From the NCBI RefSeq assembly GCF_013403975.1, contig NZ_JABFDH010000005.1, positions 124,001 through 188,000 of the forward strand: a stretch of 64,000 nt of DNA, written 5' to 3'. Positions 26,397-35,109 of the stretch are shown piece by piece (position 1 is the first letter of the stretch; each line of letters opens with the position of its first letter). The position numbers and the translations under genes are program-made. The notes under the pieces were generated by a model, which was given only the letters and a program-made list of their open reading frames with translations, did not search any database and had not been told where the DNA came from. This DNA is from Winogradskyella ursingii. Lineage in GTDB: Bacteria > Bacteroidota > Bacteroidia > Flavobacteriales > Flavobacteriaceae.

Positions 26397-27086
26397 CTAA
26401 CTATTAAAAGTATCACTTTCAATAACACCATCACGTAATCGAATGACACGTTTGGCGTGTGCTGCAATTTCTTCTTCGTGAGTTACCATAATTACGGTAT
26501 TTCCAGATTGATGGATTTCATCAAAAAGCGCCATAATTTCCGTACCTGTTTTAGAGTCAAGGTTACCCGTTGGCTCATCTGCGAGAATAATTGAAGGCTT
26601 ATTTACCAAGGCTCTACCTACGGCAACACGTTGTCTTTGACCACCAGAAAGTTGGTTGGGTTTATGGTCCATACGGTCCGCAAGCCCAACATCACTTAGT
26701 ACCTCAGTTGCTCTGTCTTCTCTCTCTTTTTTTGATGCACCAGCATAGATCATAGGCAGTGCTACATTGTCTAATGCTGTGGTTCGCGGTAATAAATTGA
26801 AGGTCTGGAAAACAAATCCAATTTCTTTATTTCTAATTTCGGCAAGGTCATCGTCGGTCATTTGGCTCACGTCCTTTCCATTAAGAATGTAGCTTCCTGC
26901 TGTGGGTGTGTCCAAACATCCCAATAAATTCATAAGAGTAGATTTTCCCGAGCCAGATGGTCCCATTATGGCAACATATTCTCCTCGTTTTATATCTAAA
27001 TCTATACCTTTTAAAACGTGAACAATTTCTTGTCCCAATCTAAAATCTCTAATAATATTTCTAATTTCAATGACGTTACCGCTCAT
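26397..27086 (-). CDS. ABC transporter ATPase, MacB/LolD class
   Basis: A 229-residue ATPase subunit. Walker A is GPSGSGKS (about residues 42-49), the Q-loop is [10 protein letters not shown], the signature is LSGGQRQR, Walker B is [11 protein letters not shown], and the H-loop is VTHEEE. The [17 protein letters not shown] spacing and TGNLD are typical of the MacB/LolD/FtsE group, which drives mechanotransmission-type FtsX-like permeases for lipoprotein release or efflux. No permease gene is adjacent, so the partner must be encoded elsewhere and the substrate cannot be inferred. The minus-strand methyltransferase upstream is separated by 86 bases. Confidence 0.92.
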   Translation of the reverse strand: MSGNVIEIRNIIRDFRLGQEIVHVLKGIDLDIKRGEYVAIMGPSGSGKSTLMNLLGCLDTPTAGSYILNGKDVSQMTDDDLAEIRNKEIGFVFQTFNLLPRTTALDNVALPMIYAGASKKEREDRATEVLSDVGLADRMDHKPNQLSGGQRQRVAVGRALVNKPSIILADEPTGNLDSKTGTEIMALFDEIHQSGNTVIMVTHEEEIAAHAKRVIRLRDGVIESDTFNS

Positions 27087-27172
27087 AGTTTTAATTCTTG
27101 GTTGCTTAGATCGACTGCAATATAAAGGTTTTACAGTAATTTGTTTTATATGACGCTAAAGATATAAAGTTG

Positions 27173-27940
27173 TTACAATCTTATTTTAAAATGTTCTTTT
27201 ACTTGTTCTTCTCTAAAGAAAACGAATCCTAAAAAAAAGCAGTCTACGGTAACGGTAACCGCTGGGTGTTCCTTGATGTATTCCCATGCTTCGGTCATGC
27301 CTTTAGACCAATAAATATCATCAAATACAAATAATGTATCATTGTGAATATTAGATAATAACGATTGAAAATATTTAATAGTAGCATCCTTATTATGGTG
27401 ACCATCGAAAAAAATGAGGTCAAAATTTTCTTCTAGCGTTGGAATAATATTAGAGAAATCTTCCTTTATAAATTGTGCTTGTTTTATTCTCAATTCATTA
27501 AATCTATTTTTAGTGAAATCAGATGTATTTGCACAACCTTCTATCGTGGTGATTTTTGAATTTTTATTTGATAATGCTAGAGCGTAAGTCGCCATACCCA
27601 AAGAAGTCCCAAGTTCTAAAATAGATTCACATTTAAAATATTTTGAAACACGATAAAGTAATTTGGTGTTCTTTTTAGAGCTACTCGAAGAAAGTGCCAT
27701 GCGCTGGACGCTTCGTTGTTTCTTTTTCAGTTTTTTTGAACCTTCACCTAAATCGAGAACCGTTATAATTGTATTTGAATCTAAAAGATGTTTTCTGTAA
27801 CTTTTTAATTTATAGTAATTAGGATGTTTTGTTCTGTCATATAAACATTTGGTCACAAATTTATACACAAAAGGGGAGTGAACTCCATGTTGGTTGGTCG
27901 AAGATAATAGAAATTTTATGTAAGCTGTGACTTGATACAT
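27173..27940 (-). CDS. SAM-dependent methyltransferase, O-methyltransferase-like
   Basis: A 255-residue class I methyltransferase. Motif I is ESILELGTSLGMATYALAL (about residues 105-123), the acidic residue after beta-2 is in ITTIEG, and FDLIFFDGHHNKDATIKYF corresponds to motif IV/post-IV of the class-24 methyltransferase group. The first 90 residues are a basic helical region opening with HGVHSPFVYKFV, a pattern seen in Bacteroidota homologues. The substrate is unknown. It lies 15 bases downstream of the ABC-F gene on the same strand, so the two may be co-transcribed. Confidence 0.85.
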   Translation of the reverse strand: MYQVTAYIKFLLSSTNQHGVHSPFVYKFVTKCLYDRTKHPNYYKLKSYRKHLLDSNTIITVLDLGEGSKKLKKKQRSVQRMALSSSSSKKNTKLLYRVSKYFKCESILELGTSLGMATYALALSNKNSKITTIEGCANTSDFTKNRFNELRIKQAQFIKEDFSNIIPTLEENFDLIFFDGHHNKDATIKYFQSLLSNIHNDTLFVFDDIYWSKGMTEAWEYIKEHPAVTVTVDCFFLGFVFFREEQVKEHFKIRL

Positions 27941-27955
27941 TATGTTGGTTAATTG

Positions 27956-29818
27956 CTATTCTTCAATCTTCTCAGATAACTCAAACCACCGCATTTCTTT
28001 TTCTTCAATCTCATCAATAATTTTCTGAAGTTCCGCAGATAGCTTTTTTATCTCATCTTGTGATAATTCACCATCCAAAAATTTAGCTTCCTTTGCTTTT
28101 TTATCTAATTCCAAAGCTCTTATTTTGGATTCTAAATTTCGGTATTCCTTTTGCTCATTGTAAGATAATTTATTGGCTTCGTTTTCTTTTATAGCTATTT
28201 TGTTCTCTGTTTTTTCCGGCTTAGCTTCAATTTGTGGTTGACTTTTATCATATGCCCTAAAATCTGAATAATTGCCAGGAAAATCATCGACCACACCGTC
28301 TCCTCTAAACACAAAAAGATGATCCACAATTTTGTCCATAAAGTAACGGTCGTGAGAAACCACTAAAAGCACACCAGGGAAATCCATCAAAAAATCTTCG
28401 AGAACATTAAGCGTAACAATATCCAAATCGTTTGTCGGCTCATCCAAGATTAACACGTTTGGATTTTGTATTAAAACCGTACAGAGGTATAGTCGTTTTT
28501 GTTCTCCACCGCTTAATTTTTCGACATAATCCCACTGCTTTTTCCGGTCGAATAAGAAGCGCTCCAATAGTTGTTGTGCACTGATCTGTCTTCCTTTTGC
28601 CAGAGGAATGTAGTCCCCAAATTCTTTAATGACATCAATAACTTTTTGACCTTGTTTTACTTGTATGCCACCTTGCGTATAGTAACCAATTTTCACGGTT
28701 TCTCCAATCACTATTTTTCCGCCATCGGGTTGAATACCTTGAGTTAAAAGGTTGAGAAAGGTTGATTTTCCTGTTCCGTTTTTACCAATGACACCGATGC
28801 GCTCCCCTTTTTTAAAGGTGTAATCAAAACCATCTAAGATAGTTTTGTCCTTAAAAGCTTTTGAGACGTTATGAAACTCAATAATCTTGCTGCCGAGACG
28901 CTCCATATTGATCTCTAGCTGAACTTGGTGATCTTTTCTTCGTTGATGAGCTTTCGACTTTATTTCAGAAAAGTCATCAATTCTGCTTTTCGATTTTGTA
29001 GTACGTGCCTTGGGTTGGCGACGCATCCAATCCAATTCTTTTTTATAAAGTTGTTTTGCTTTGCCAACTTCAGTTTGTTCGTTTTCTATTCTAGCTTCTT
29101 TTTTCTCTAAATAATAGGAATAGTTGCCTTTATAGGTGTATAATTTTCCGTGGTCTAATTCTATAATTTCATTGCAGACACGCTCGAGGAAGTAACGGTC
29201 GTGCGTTACCATAAATAGTGTTTGTTGTGTTTTGGCGAAATAATCCTCTAGCCATTCAATCATTTCTAAATCGAGATGGTTGGTAGGCTCATCTAAAATT
29301 AAAATATCTGGTTTACTCAATAATGCTTGTGCTAAAGCCAATCGTTTTTTTTGACCGCCAGAAAGTGTGCTTACTTCGGCAGAAAGATTATCTAATTTAA
29401 GTTGAAACAGTGTTTGCTGGTATTGTGTTTCAAATTCCCAAGCGTTGTTTCTGTCCATCGCTTCAAATGCTTTTTGATAAGCTTCAGCATCCTCTGGGTT
29501 TTTAAGTGCTTTTTCGTAATTCTCGATAGTTTTTAAAATCGGAATGTCTGAGGCAAAGATGGTTTCTTCAACCGTAAGCTTGTTATCTAAATCTGGTTCT
29601 TGGTCCAAAAAAGCCAATCGTATGCCATTGCGGATAACAATTTGCCCATCATCTGGAGATTCTTTTCCAGCCAAAATATTCAGAATAGAGGTTTTCCCAC
29701 TACCATTTTTAGCAACAAAAGCGATTTTTTGGTCTTTATGAATACTGAAAGACAAATCCTTGAAGAGTACAAGTTCTCCATAAGATTTTGATATGTTTTC
29801 TACGTTGAGGTAATTCAA
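27956..29818 (-). CDS. ABC-F family ATPase, Uup-like
   Basis: A 620-residue soluble protein with two ABC domains and no membrane segment. Domain 1: GKNGSGKTS, LSGGQKKR, LILDEPTNHLD. Domain 2: GKNGTGKST, LSGGEQKR, LILDEPTNDLD. Between them is the charged inter-domain linker; a C-terminal coiled coil (about residues 545-620, Glu/Lys-rich) marks the Uup subgroup. ABC-F proteins act on the ribosome or on branched DNA (Uup), not in transport. The start is TTG at 29818, with no in-frame ATG near. It is divergent from the glycan locus, separated by 103 bases. Confidence 0.92.
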   Translation of the reverse strand: MNYLNVENISKSYGELVLFKDLSFSIHKDQKIAFVAKNGSGKTSILNILAGKESPDDGQIVIRNGIRLAFLDQEPDLDNKLTVEETIFASDIPILKTIENYEKALKNPEDAEAYQKAFEAMDRNNAWEFETQYQQTLFQLKLDNLSAEVSTLSGGQKKRLALAQALLSKPDILILDEPTNHLDLEMIEWLEDYFAKTQQTLFMVTHDRYFLERVCNEIIELDHGKLYTYKGNYSYYLEKKEARIENEQTEVGKAKQLYKKELDWMRRQPKARTTKSKSRIDDFSEIKSKAHQRRKDHQVQLEINMERLGSKIIEFHNVSKAFKDKTILDGFDYTFKKGERIGVIGKNGTGKSTFLNLLTQGIQPDGGKIVIGETVKIGYYTQGGIQVKQGQKVIDVIKEFGDYIPLAKGRQISAQQLLERFLFDRKKQWDYVEKLSGGEQKRLYLCTVLIQNPNVLILDEPTNDLDIVTLNVLEDFLMDFPGVLLVVSHDRYFMDKIVDHLFVFRGDGVVDDFPGNYSDFRAYDKSQPQIEAKPEKTENKIAIKENEANKLSYNEQKEYRNLESKIRALELDKKAKEAKFLDGELSQDEIKKLSAELQKIIDEIEEKEMRWFELSEKIEE

Positions 29819-29870
29819 TTTGAAATTTTTTACAAAGAACGGAAATAAAGCAAAAAGAAATGCAATAGTT

Positions 29871-29899
29871 TTGATATTACTGATGTTGGTTTATATTTG
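29871..29899 (+). promoter_or_regulatory. Bacteroidota-type promoter of the glycan locus
   Basis: TTG (29871-29873), an 18-base spacer, then TATATTTG (29892-29899), an exact TAnnTTTG box. It sits 22 bases before the ATG of the first gene of the 29-gene surface-glycan locus, implying a short leader. It is the best promoter match I found in the window. Confidence 0.75.
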
Positions 29900-29921
29900 T
29901 GAAACTGCAATAAGAGCATAG

Positions 29922-30716
29922 ATGAAAAAAAGGATTTTGTTTTTAGGACTCATTCTTCTAATGGGTTTGTCATCATGTATTCCTCATCAAGATATTATTT
30001 ACCTTCAGAATAAAGAAACTGCGATTGATAGTGTTACCAATATTAATGAGGTTCAAAAACCTTACCGCGTTCAGGTCAATGATATACTTAACATTAGAAT
30101 TAAATCGTTAGATCAAAAAAAGAATAGTATTTATAATCCTGCAGGAGAAGAAAATTTAGGTGCGAATAGCGCAGAACGTGCTTATTTTGATGGATTTACA
30201 GTTGATTTGCATGGTAATATTAGAATTCCTATTCTGGGTGAAATAAAAGTATTGGGTTATACGGTTGAAGAGATTAGAAAGCTTTTGGAAAAAAAGTTAC
30301 TGGATGAAGAATTTACTGAAAATGCTTATTTGTTTGTTACTGTAAAGTTGGCTGGCCTGCGTTATACAGCGACTGGTGAAGTTAACAGTCCAGGAAGTCA
30401 AATTTTATTTCAGGATCGCGTTAATATTTTTGAGGCCATTGCTAATTCTGGCGAAATAACTGATGTAGGAAACCGTAAGGAAGTGATGATAATAAGGCAG
30501 TATCCACAAGGGCAAAAAATACATCGATTGGACTTGACGGATCTCAATGTGATGAAATCACCATACTATTATGTACAACATAATGATATGATTTACGTTA
30601 AGCCTTTGAAACAAAAAGTTTGGGGAACCGGAGTTACGGGAAGGGAGACATTTACAACCTTAGTAACCATTCTTGGTTTTGTAACCACCACCATTCTTTT
30701 AATTGATAGACTTTAG
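29922..30716 (+). CDS. Wza-type polysaccharide export lipoprotein
   Basis: A 264-residue polysaccharide export protein. A lipoprotein signal (MKKRILFLGLILLMGLSSC, lipobox LSSC, Cys 19) is followed by the Poly_export domain (PYRVQVNDILNIRIKSLD near residue 47) and a SLBB-like domain (YTATGEVNSPGSQILFQDRVNIFEAI). The C-terminus ends in a hydrophobic helix (TFTTLVTILGFVTTTILLIDRL), the position at which Wza inserts its outer-membrane helix barrel. It is shorter than E. coli Wza (about 380), with one SLBB domain fewer, as is common in Bacteroidota. First gene of the locus; two bases separate its stop from the kinase gene, the usual Wza-Wzc pair. Confidence 0.93.
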   Translation: MKKRILFLGLILLMGLSSCIPHQDIIYLQNKETAIDSVTNINEVQKPYRVQVNDILNIRIKSLDQKKNSIYNPAGEENLGANSAERAYFDGFTVDLHGNIRIPILGEIKVLGYTVEEIRKLLEKKLLDEEFTENAYLFVTVKLAGLRYTATGEVNSPGSQILFQDRVNIFEAIANSGEITDVGNRKEVMIIRQYPQGQKIHRLDLTDLNVMKSPYYYVQHNDMIYVKPLKQKVWGTGVTGRETFTTLVTILGFVTTTILLIDRL

Positions 30717-30718
30717 CA

Positions 30719-33193
30719 ATGAGTGAGTTTGAATATGATTTGGAGGACAATGAATCAAGTCAGATAAGTTTTGATATCAAGGGCTTATTATTTAAAATTT
30801 TAAGTTTTTGGCCTTTAATTTTGGTGTCATTGATTGTTGCTCTAGGTATTGCGCATTACGTCAATGTTAGAAAACAGAATATTTATCAATTAGAAAGTCT
30901 CATTTCTATTGAAAATGACCAAAATCCTTTTTTTACTGCTAATACAAGTATTTCTTTTAATTGGGGAGGAGTATCAGGTAAAGTTGGTAAAATCATTACG
31001 GAAATAAACACTAGGAGTCATAATGAATTTGTAGTCGATTCGCTTGAATTTTACAAACAATATCTAAAACAAGGGGAATACCATTTGTTGGATATATACG
31101 GGAATTCACCTTTTGTGGTTGACCACAATAAAAATTCAAATCAAGTATTGGGTAAGTTAATTCAGATTAAACCCATTGACCTTTCATCTTTTGAGTTAAC
31201 TGTTGATTTTGGTGAAGCCAGCACAGTTACAGGTTACAACTACCAATTACGAAAATCTAATAATATACCTGTAAGTCCAGGTGTTTTTAAAAACACCTTT
31301 AATTATGGGCAAGAAATATCACTCCCATTTTTTAATGGAAAAGTCATTTTGAATGAAGCATCAGTATTTGATAATGATACCCAATATTATGTGCAATTTG
31401 CAAATTTTGATAGTACAGTCAATCAATATAAAAATGCTGTAGTTGTTGGTACTAAATCTAAAGATGCCTCGTCTATTTTAAAACTATCTATGGTGGGCAA
31501 GAATAAAGCTCGCATTGTAGATTATCTTAATAGTACGGTCGATATTTTGAGCAAAAGAGAATTAGAGCGTAAAAATCTATATGCCACGAATACAATTAGG
31601 TTTATTGATAGTAGCTTAAGGGTGGTCAATGAAAGACTAAAAATCGGCACAGATGAAATGAATAATTTCAGACAAAAAAATAAAGTGTTTGATATTTCTG
31701 AGGAGCTAACAGCCGTTTCTGAAAACATAAGATTATTGGATCGCCAAAAAGAAGAGGAAAAGACCAAATTGGAATATCTAAATTCGTTAGAATCTTATCT
31801 TAAAACCAGAAATGACTACACAAAGATTGCAGCACCAACATCTGTTGGTATTACCGAACTTAATATCATTAATGGTGTCAGCAGTATTATTGCGCTATCC
31901 ATCGAACGTCAAAATTTGGAATATACCACAAAAGAGGGTTCTGTTTTGTTTGATGATATCGATAGACGCATCAATACCGAAAAAAATGTATTGCTAGAAA
32001 CTATTGACGCTACAAGGTCAACCATCAATTTTCAACTTAGTACCATTAACCGGAATATAGCCAAACTAGAGAGTGAATTAGGTAAACTTCCTCAGGACCA
32101 GCAGGAGTTTCTCAAAATACAACGTCAATTGGACATTAGTATCGAAGCTTACAATATATATCAGCAAAAACGTGGCGAAGCCGCAGTAGTAAAAGCTGCA
32201 AATGTTTCAGATATTGTTTTTATAGATAACGCAAAGGATATTGGAGGTGGAAAAATTGGGCCAAAAACCTCACTTAATTATATGATGGCACTGCTTTTGG
32301 GCTTTGCACTGCCAATAGGTTTTGTTCTAATTCTTTACTTGTTGGATAATAATATTCATAACTCCAAAGAAGTTGAGCGACTTTCAAGTATACCAATTTT
32401 AGGGATTATTGGCAAAATGAATCATGATAATAATCTGGTAGTTTATGAAAAGCCAAAATCTACGGTAGCTGAATCTTTTAGGGCATTACGTTCCAGTTTA
32501 CAGTTTATCTATAAAAAACAATCTGGTTCGGACACTCTAGGTAAAACCTTAATGGTGACTTCTTCCATCAGCGGTGAAGGAAAAACATTTTGCTCAATTA
32601 ATATGGCAAGTGTGTATGCTCTAACTGGAAAAAAGACCATTTTAGTGGGACTTGATTTGAGAAAGCCTAAAATTTTCAATGATTTTCAACTGGACAATGA
32701 AAAAGGAATAGTGAATTATCTAATTGATGAAAGCAGTTTGGATGAGGTAATTACAAAAACCCATATTGAAAATTTGGATTTAATTTCTTCAGGACCAATT
32801 CCTCCTAACCCATCGGAGCTACTAATGAGAGATAAGTTAGCCACTGCATTAGAAGAATTACGAGAGCGCTATGATATTATCATATTAGATACTCCACCAT
32901 TAGGCTTGGTAACCGATGCTTTAGAATTATCGAATCATGCAGATGCTATAATTTATATGGTACGTTTCGATTATACCAAAAAGGGCATGCTCCAATTTGT
33001 TAATTCTAAATATAAAAGTGGGGAACTTAAAAATATCAGTTTTGTATTGAATTTTTACAAACACAAAGCTAGATATGGCTATGGTTATGGTTACGGCTAT
33101 GGCTATGGTTATGGTAGTTATGGCAGTGCATATCATGAAAATGACAAACCTTCACTCATAGAGAAAGCGAAAAGATTGATTAAACGTAAATAA
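30719..33193 (+). CDS. Wzc-type tyrosine autokinase / polysaccharide co-polymerase
   Basis: An 824-residue inner-membrane protein. TM1 lies near residues 28-48 and a long coiled-coil-rich periplasmic Wzz-like domain follows. TM2 is near 520-540 (YMMALLLGFALPIGFVLIL) and the cytoplasmic BY-kinase domain comes last. Walker A is ISGEGKT (about 617-623), Walker A' is VGLDLRKP, and Walker B is IILDTPP. The C-terminus (about 786-802) is a run of seven or so Gly-Tyr pairs, the tyrosine cluster that such kinases autophosphorylate. Established role: phosphorylation cycling controls polymer length and export with Wza. The kinase and Wzz parts are fused, as in proteobacterial Wzc. Confidence 0.95.
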   Translation: MSEFEYDLEDNESSQISFDIKGLLFKILSFWPLILVSLIVALGIAHYVNVRKQNIYQLESLISIENDQNPFFTANTSISFNWGGVSGKVGKIITEINTRSHNEFVVDSLEFYKQYLKQGEYHLLDIYGNSPFVVDHNKNSNQVLGKLIQIKPIDLSSFELTVDFGEASTVTGYNYQLRKSNNIPVSPGVFKNTFNYGQEISLPFFNGKVILNEASVFDNDTQYYVQFANFDSTVNQYKNAVVVGTKSKDASSILKLSMVGKNKARIVDYLNSTVDILSKRELERKNLYATNTIRFIDSSLRVVNERLKIGTDEMNNFRQKNKVFDISEELTAVSENIRLLDRQKEEEKTKLEYLNSLESYLKTRNDYTKIAAPTSVGITELNIINGVSSIIALSIERQNLEYTTKEGSVLFDDIDRRINTEKNVLLETIDATRSTINFQLSTINRNIAKLESELGKLPQDQQEFLKIQRQLDISIEAYNIYQQKRGEAAVVKAANVSDIVFIDNAKDIGGGKIGPKTSLNYMMALLLGFALPIGFVLILYLLDNNIHNSKEVERLSSIPILGIIGKMNHDNNLVVYEKPKSTVAESFRALRSSLQFIYKKQSGSDTLGKTLMVTSSISGEGKTFCSINMASVYALTGKKTILVGLDLRKPKIFNDFQLDNEKGIVNYLIDESSLDEVITKTHIENLDLISSGPIPPNPSELLMRDKLATALEELRERYDIIILDTPPLGLVTDALELSNHADAIIYMVRFDYTKKGMLQFVNSKYKSGELKNISFVLNFYKHKARYGYGYGYGYGYGYGSYGSAYHENDKPSLIEKAKRLIKRK
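33074..33120 (+). repeat. in-gene tandem hexanucleotide repeat coding for (Gly-Tyr)n
   Basis: A near-perfect run of TATGGC/TATGGT/TACGGC units inside the kinase gene, encoding alternating Tyr and Gly at the C-terminus. The unit is six bases, so slippage would add or remove phosphorylatable tyrosines without changing the frame. Confidence 0.9.
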
Positions 33194-33203
33194 ATCTATT
33201 AGG

Positions 33204-33794
33204 TTGATAACAAGGTCCGAGTTAAGAATTAAGCGATGTTTCGATTTCTTTCTGTCATTGTTGTTACTTCCCATTCTTCTTGTTCCAATTTCTTTACTCG
33301 TACTTGTTGCGACAATTGATACTCGTCAATGGGGTGTTTTCTCTCAAAAAAGAGTAGGACAGCGTGCCAAATTATTTAGAATTTATAAACTACGAACACT
33401 AAGAAGCGAGGTACACCGTTTAGGCCACCTTGAAAAAAGCGCAACTCATTTCGGAAAATTTCTAAGAAAATCTAAGTTAGATGAATTGCCACAACTCTTT
33501 AATGTTTTAGTTGGTGACATGAGTTTTGTTGGTCCAAGGCCTGATTTACAAGGGTTTGCAGACCAGCTTGAAGGTGGAGATAAGATAATTTTAATTGTAA
33601 AACCAGGAATTACAGGTCCTGCAACCTTAAAATATAAAGACGAAGAGCGTGTATTAGAACGACAAAAAGATCCAGATCACTACAACAGAACGATTATTTG
33701 GGTCGATAAAGTGAAAATCAACAAGAAGTACGTACAGAATTACAGTTTTTGTTTAGATTTGACACTCATTTTAAAATCTATTTTTAGTAAATGA
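33204..33794 (+). CDS. small phosphoglycosyl transferase, PglC/WbaP-catalytic type
   Basis: A 196-residue monotopic phosphoglycosyl transferase. A basic N-terminus and re-entrant hydrophobic helix (about residues 13-37) are followed by the catalytic core: FSQKRVGQRAKLFRIYKLRTLR, the Asp-Glu dyad in SKLDELPQL (about 92-100), GPRPD and KPGITGPATL. It moves a sugar-1-phosphate from a UDP-sugar to undecaprenyl phosphate, the first membrane step of glycan assembly. The start is TTG at 33204, ten bases after the kinase stop, with no in-frame ATG. The stop overlaps the next ATG (ATGA). A second, longer transferase closes the locus at 59673. Confidence 0.9.
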   Translation: MITRSELRIKRCFDFFLSLLLLPILLVPISLLVLVATIDTRQWGVFSQKRVGQRAKLFRIYKLRTLRSEVHRLGHLEKSATHFGKFLRKSKLDELPQLFNVLVGDMSFVGPRPDLQGFADQLEGGDKIILIVKPGITGPATLKYKDEERVLERQKDPDHYNRTIIWVDKVKINKKYVQNYSFCLDLTLILKSIFSK

Positions 33795-35086
33795 ACAACT
33801 TAGAAGATAGAATCGCGATTATAGGATTAGGATATGTCGGCTTGCCCCTAGCCGTTGAATTTGCAAAACAGTACTTTGTTGTTGGATTTGATATTAACAA
33901 ACAAAGAATCAGTGAATTAAATAATGGTGTTGATAAAACCTTAGAGGTTGAAAACGACAATCTAAAATCAGTTTTAACAACAGATTTGAATTCGGATAAA
34001 GGTTTATATATTTCAGACGATTTAGAAGCACTTGAAGCTACGAATATATATATCATAACAGTACCAACACCAACAGATTCATTAAACAAACCAGTATTTA
34101 CTCCACTAATCAAGGCAAGTGAAACAGTCGGTAAAGTATTAAAGAACGAAGATATTGTTATCTATGAATCTACCGTTTATCCAGGTGCAACCGAAGATAT
34201 TTGTATTCCTGTTTTAGAGCGGACTTCTGGATTAATCTATAATAAAGACTTTTACGCAGGTTATTCACCAGAGCGTATAAACCCAGGTGATAAGCATCAT
34301 ACGGTAACTAAAATATTAAAAGTAACTTCTGGTTCAACACCGGAAATTGCTATTAAAGTAGATAATCTATACAAAAAAGTAATTACTGCAGGTACGCATT
34401 TGGCGCCATCTATTAAAGTAGCTGAAGCGGCAAAAGTGATAGAGAATTCACAGAGAGATATCAATATTGCCTTTGTGAACGAGCTTTCTAAAATTTTTAG
34501 ACTGTTGGAAATTGATACCAAAGCAGTTTTGGAAGCAGCAGGAACGAAGTGGAACTTCCTTAATTTTTCTCCAGGTTTAGTTGGGGGACATTGTATTGGA
34601 GTAGATCCTTACTATTTAGCACAGAAAGCTATTGAGTCTGGTTACAATCCTGAAATTATTTTAGCCGGTCGTAAAATGAATGATAGTATGGGTAGTTACG
34701 TAGCTACAGAAACCGTCAAAATGATGATTAAAAAAGGCGCTACTATTAAAGGTTCCAACGCTTTGGTATTGGGTATTACCTTCAAGGAGAATTGCCCAGA
34801 CATTAGAAACTCAAGAGTTATTGATATTATAGAAGAATTGCAATCCTATCATGTAAATGTAGATGTATATGACCCTTGGGCTTCGGCTGAAGAAGTTAAA
34901 CATGAATACGGCTTAGACTTAAAAAACGAAAAATCTGACCTAAAGACTAATTATGATGCAATCATCTTGGCAGTTTCACATAATGAGTTTTTAGAAATCT
35001 CATTGGATAATTTAAAATCCGATAAATGTGTGGTATTTGATGTAAAGTCACTCTTGCCATCAGATACTGTTGATGCGCGTTTATAA
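33791..35086 (+). CDS. UDP-N-acetylhexosamine 6-dehydrogenase, TviB/WbpA type
   Basis: A 431-residue nucleotide-sugar dehydrogenase. The N-terminal Rossmann motif is IGLGYVGLPLAVEFA, the central domain carries the catalytic Cys in GGHCIGVDPYYL (C268), and the C-terminal UDP-binding domain contains LGITFKENCPDIRNS. NAD-dependent four-electron oxidation of C6 makes a uronic acid. The GGHCIGVDPYYL form and the TviC/WbpP-like epimerase just downstream point to UDP-GlcNAc to UDP-GlcNAcA, then to UDP-GalNAcA, as in Vi-antigen synthesis. UDP-ManNAc as substrate is less likely, since no non-hydrolysing UDP-GlcNAc 2-epimerase gene is seen. Overlaps the preceding gene by four bases. Confidence 0.93.
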   Translation: MNNLEDRIAIIGLGYVGLPLAVEFAKQYFVVGFDINKQRISELNNGVDKTLEVENDNLKSVLTTDLNSDKGLYISDDLEALEATNIYIITVPTPTDSLNKPVFTPLIKASETVGKVLKNEDIVIYESTVYPGATEDICIPVLERTSGLIYNKDFYAGYSPERINPGDKHHTVTKILKVTSGSTPEIAIKVDNLYKKVITAGTHLAPSIKVAEAAKVIENSQRDINIAFVNELSKIFRLLEIDTKAVLEAAGTKWNFLNFSPGLVGGHCIGVDPYYLAQKAIESGYNPEIILAGRKMNDSMGSYVATETVKMMIKKGATIKGSNALVLGITFKENCPDIRNSRVIDIIEELQSYHVNVDVYDPWASAEEVKHEYGLDLKNEKSDLKTNYDAIILAVSHNEFLEISLDNLKSDKCVVFDVKSLLPSDTVDARL

Positions 35087-35109
35087 ACAAATCTTAACCA
35101 ACTGCAATT

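Noticed and set aside
26267..26467. 66-codon minus-strand ORF
   Set aside because: It overlaps the 3' end of the ABC ATPase in another frame and extends into repeat-like spacer.
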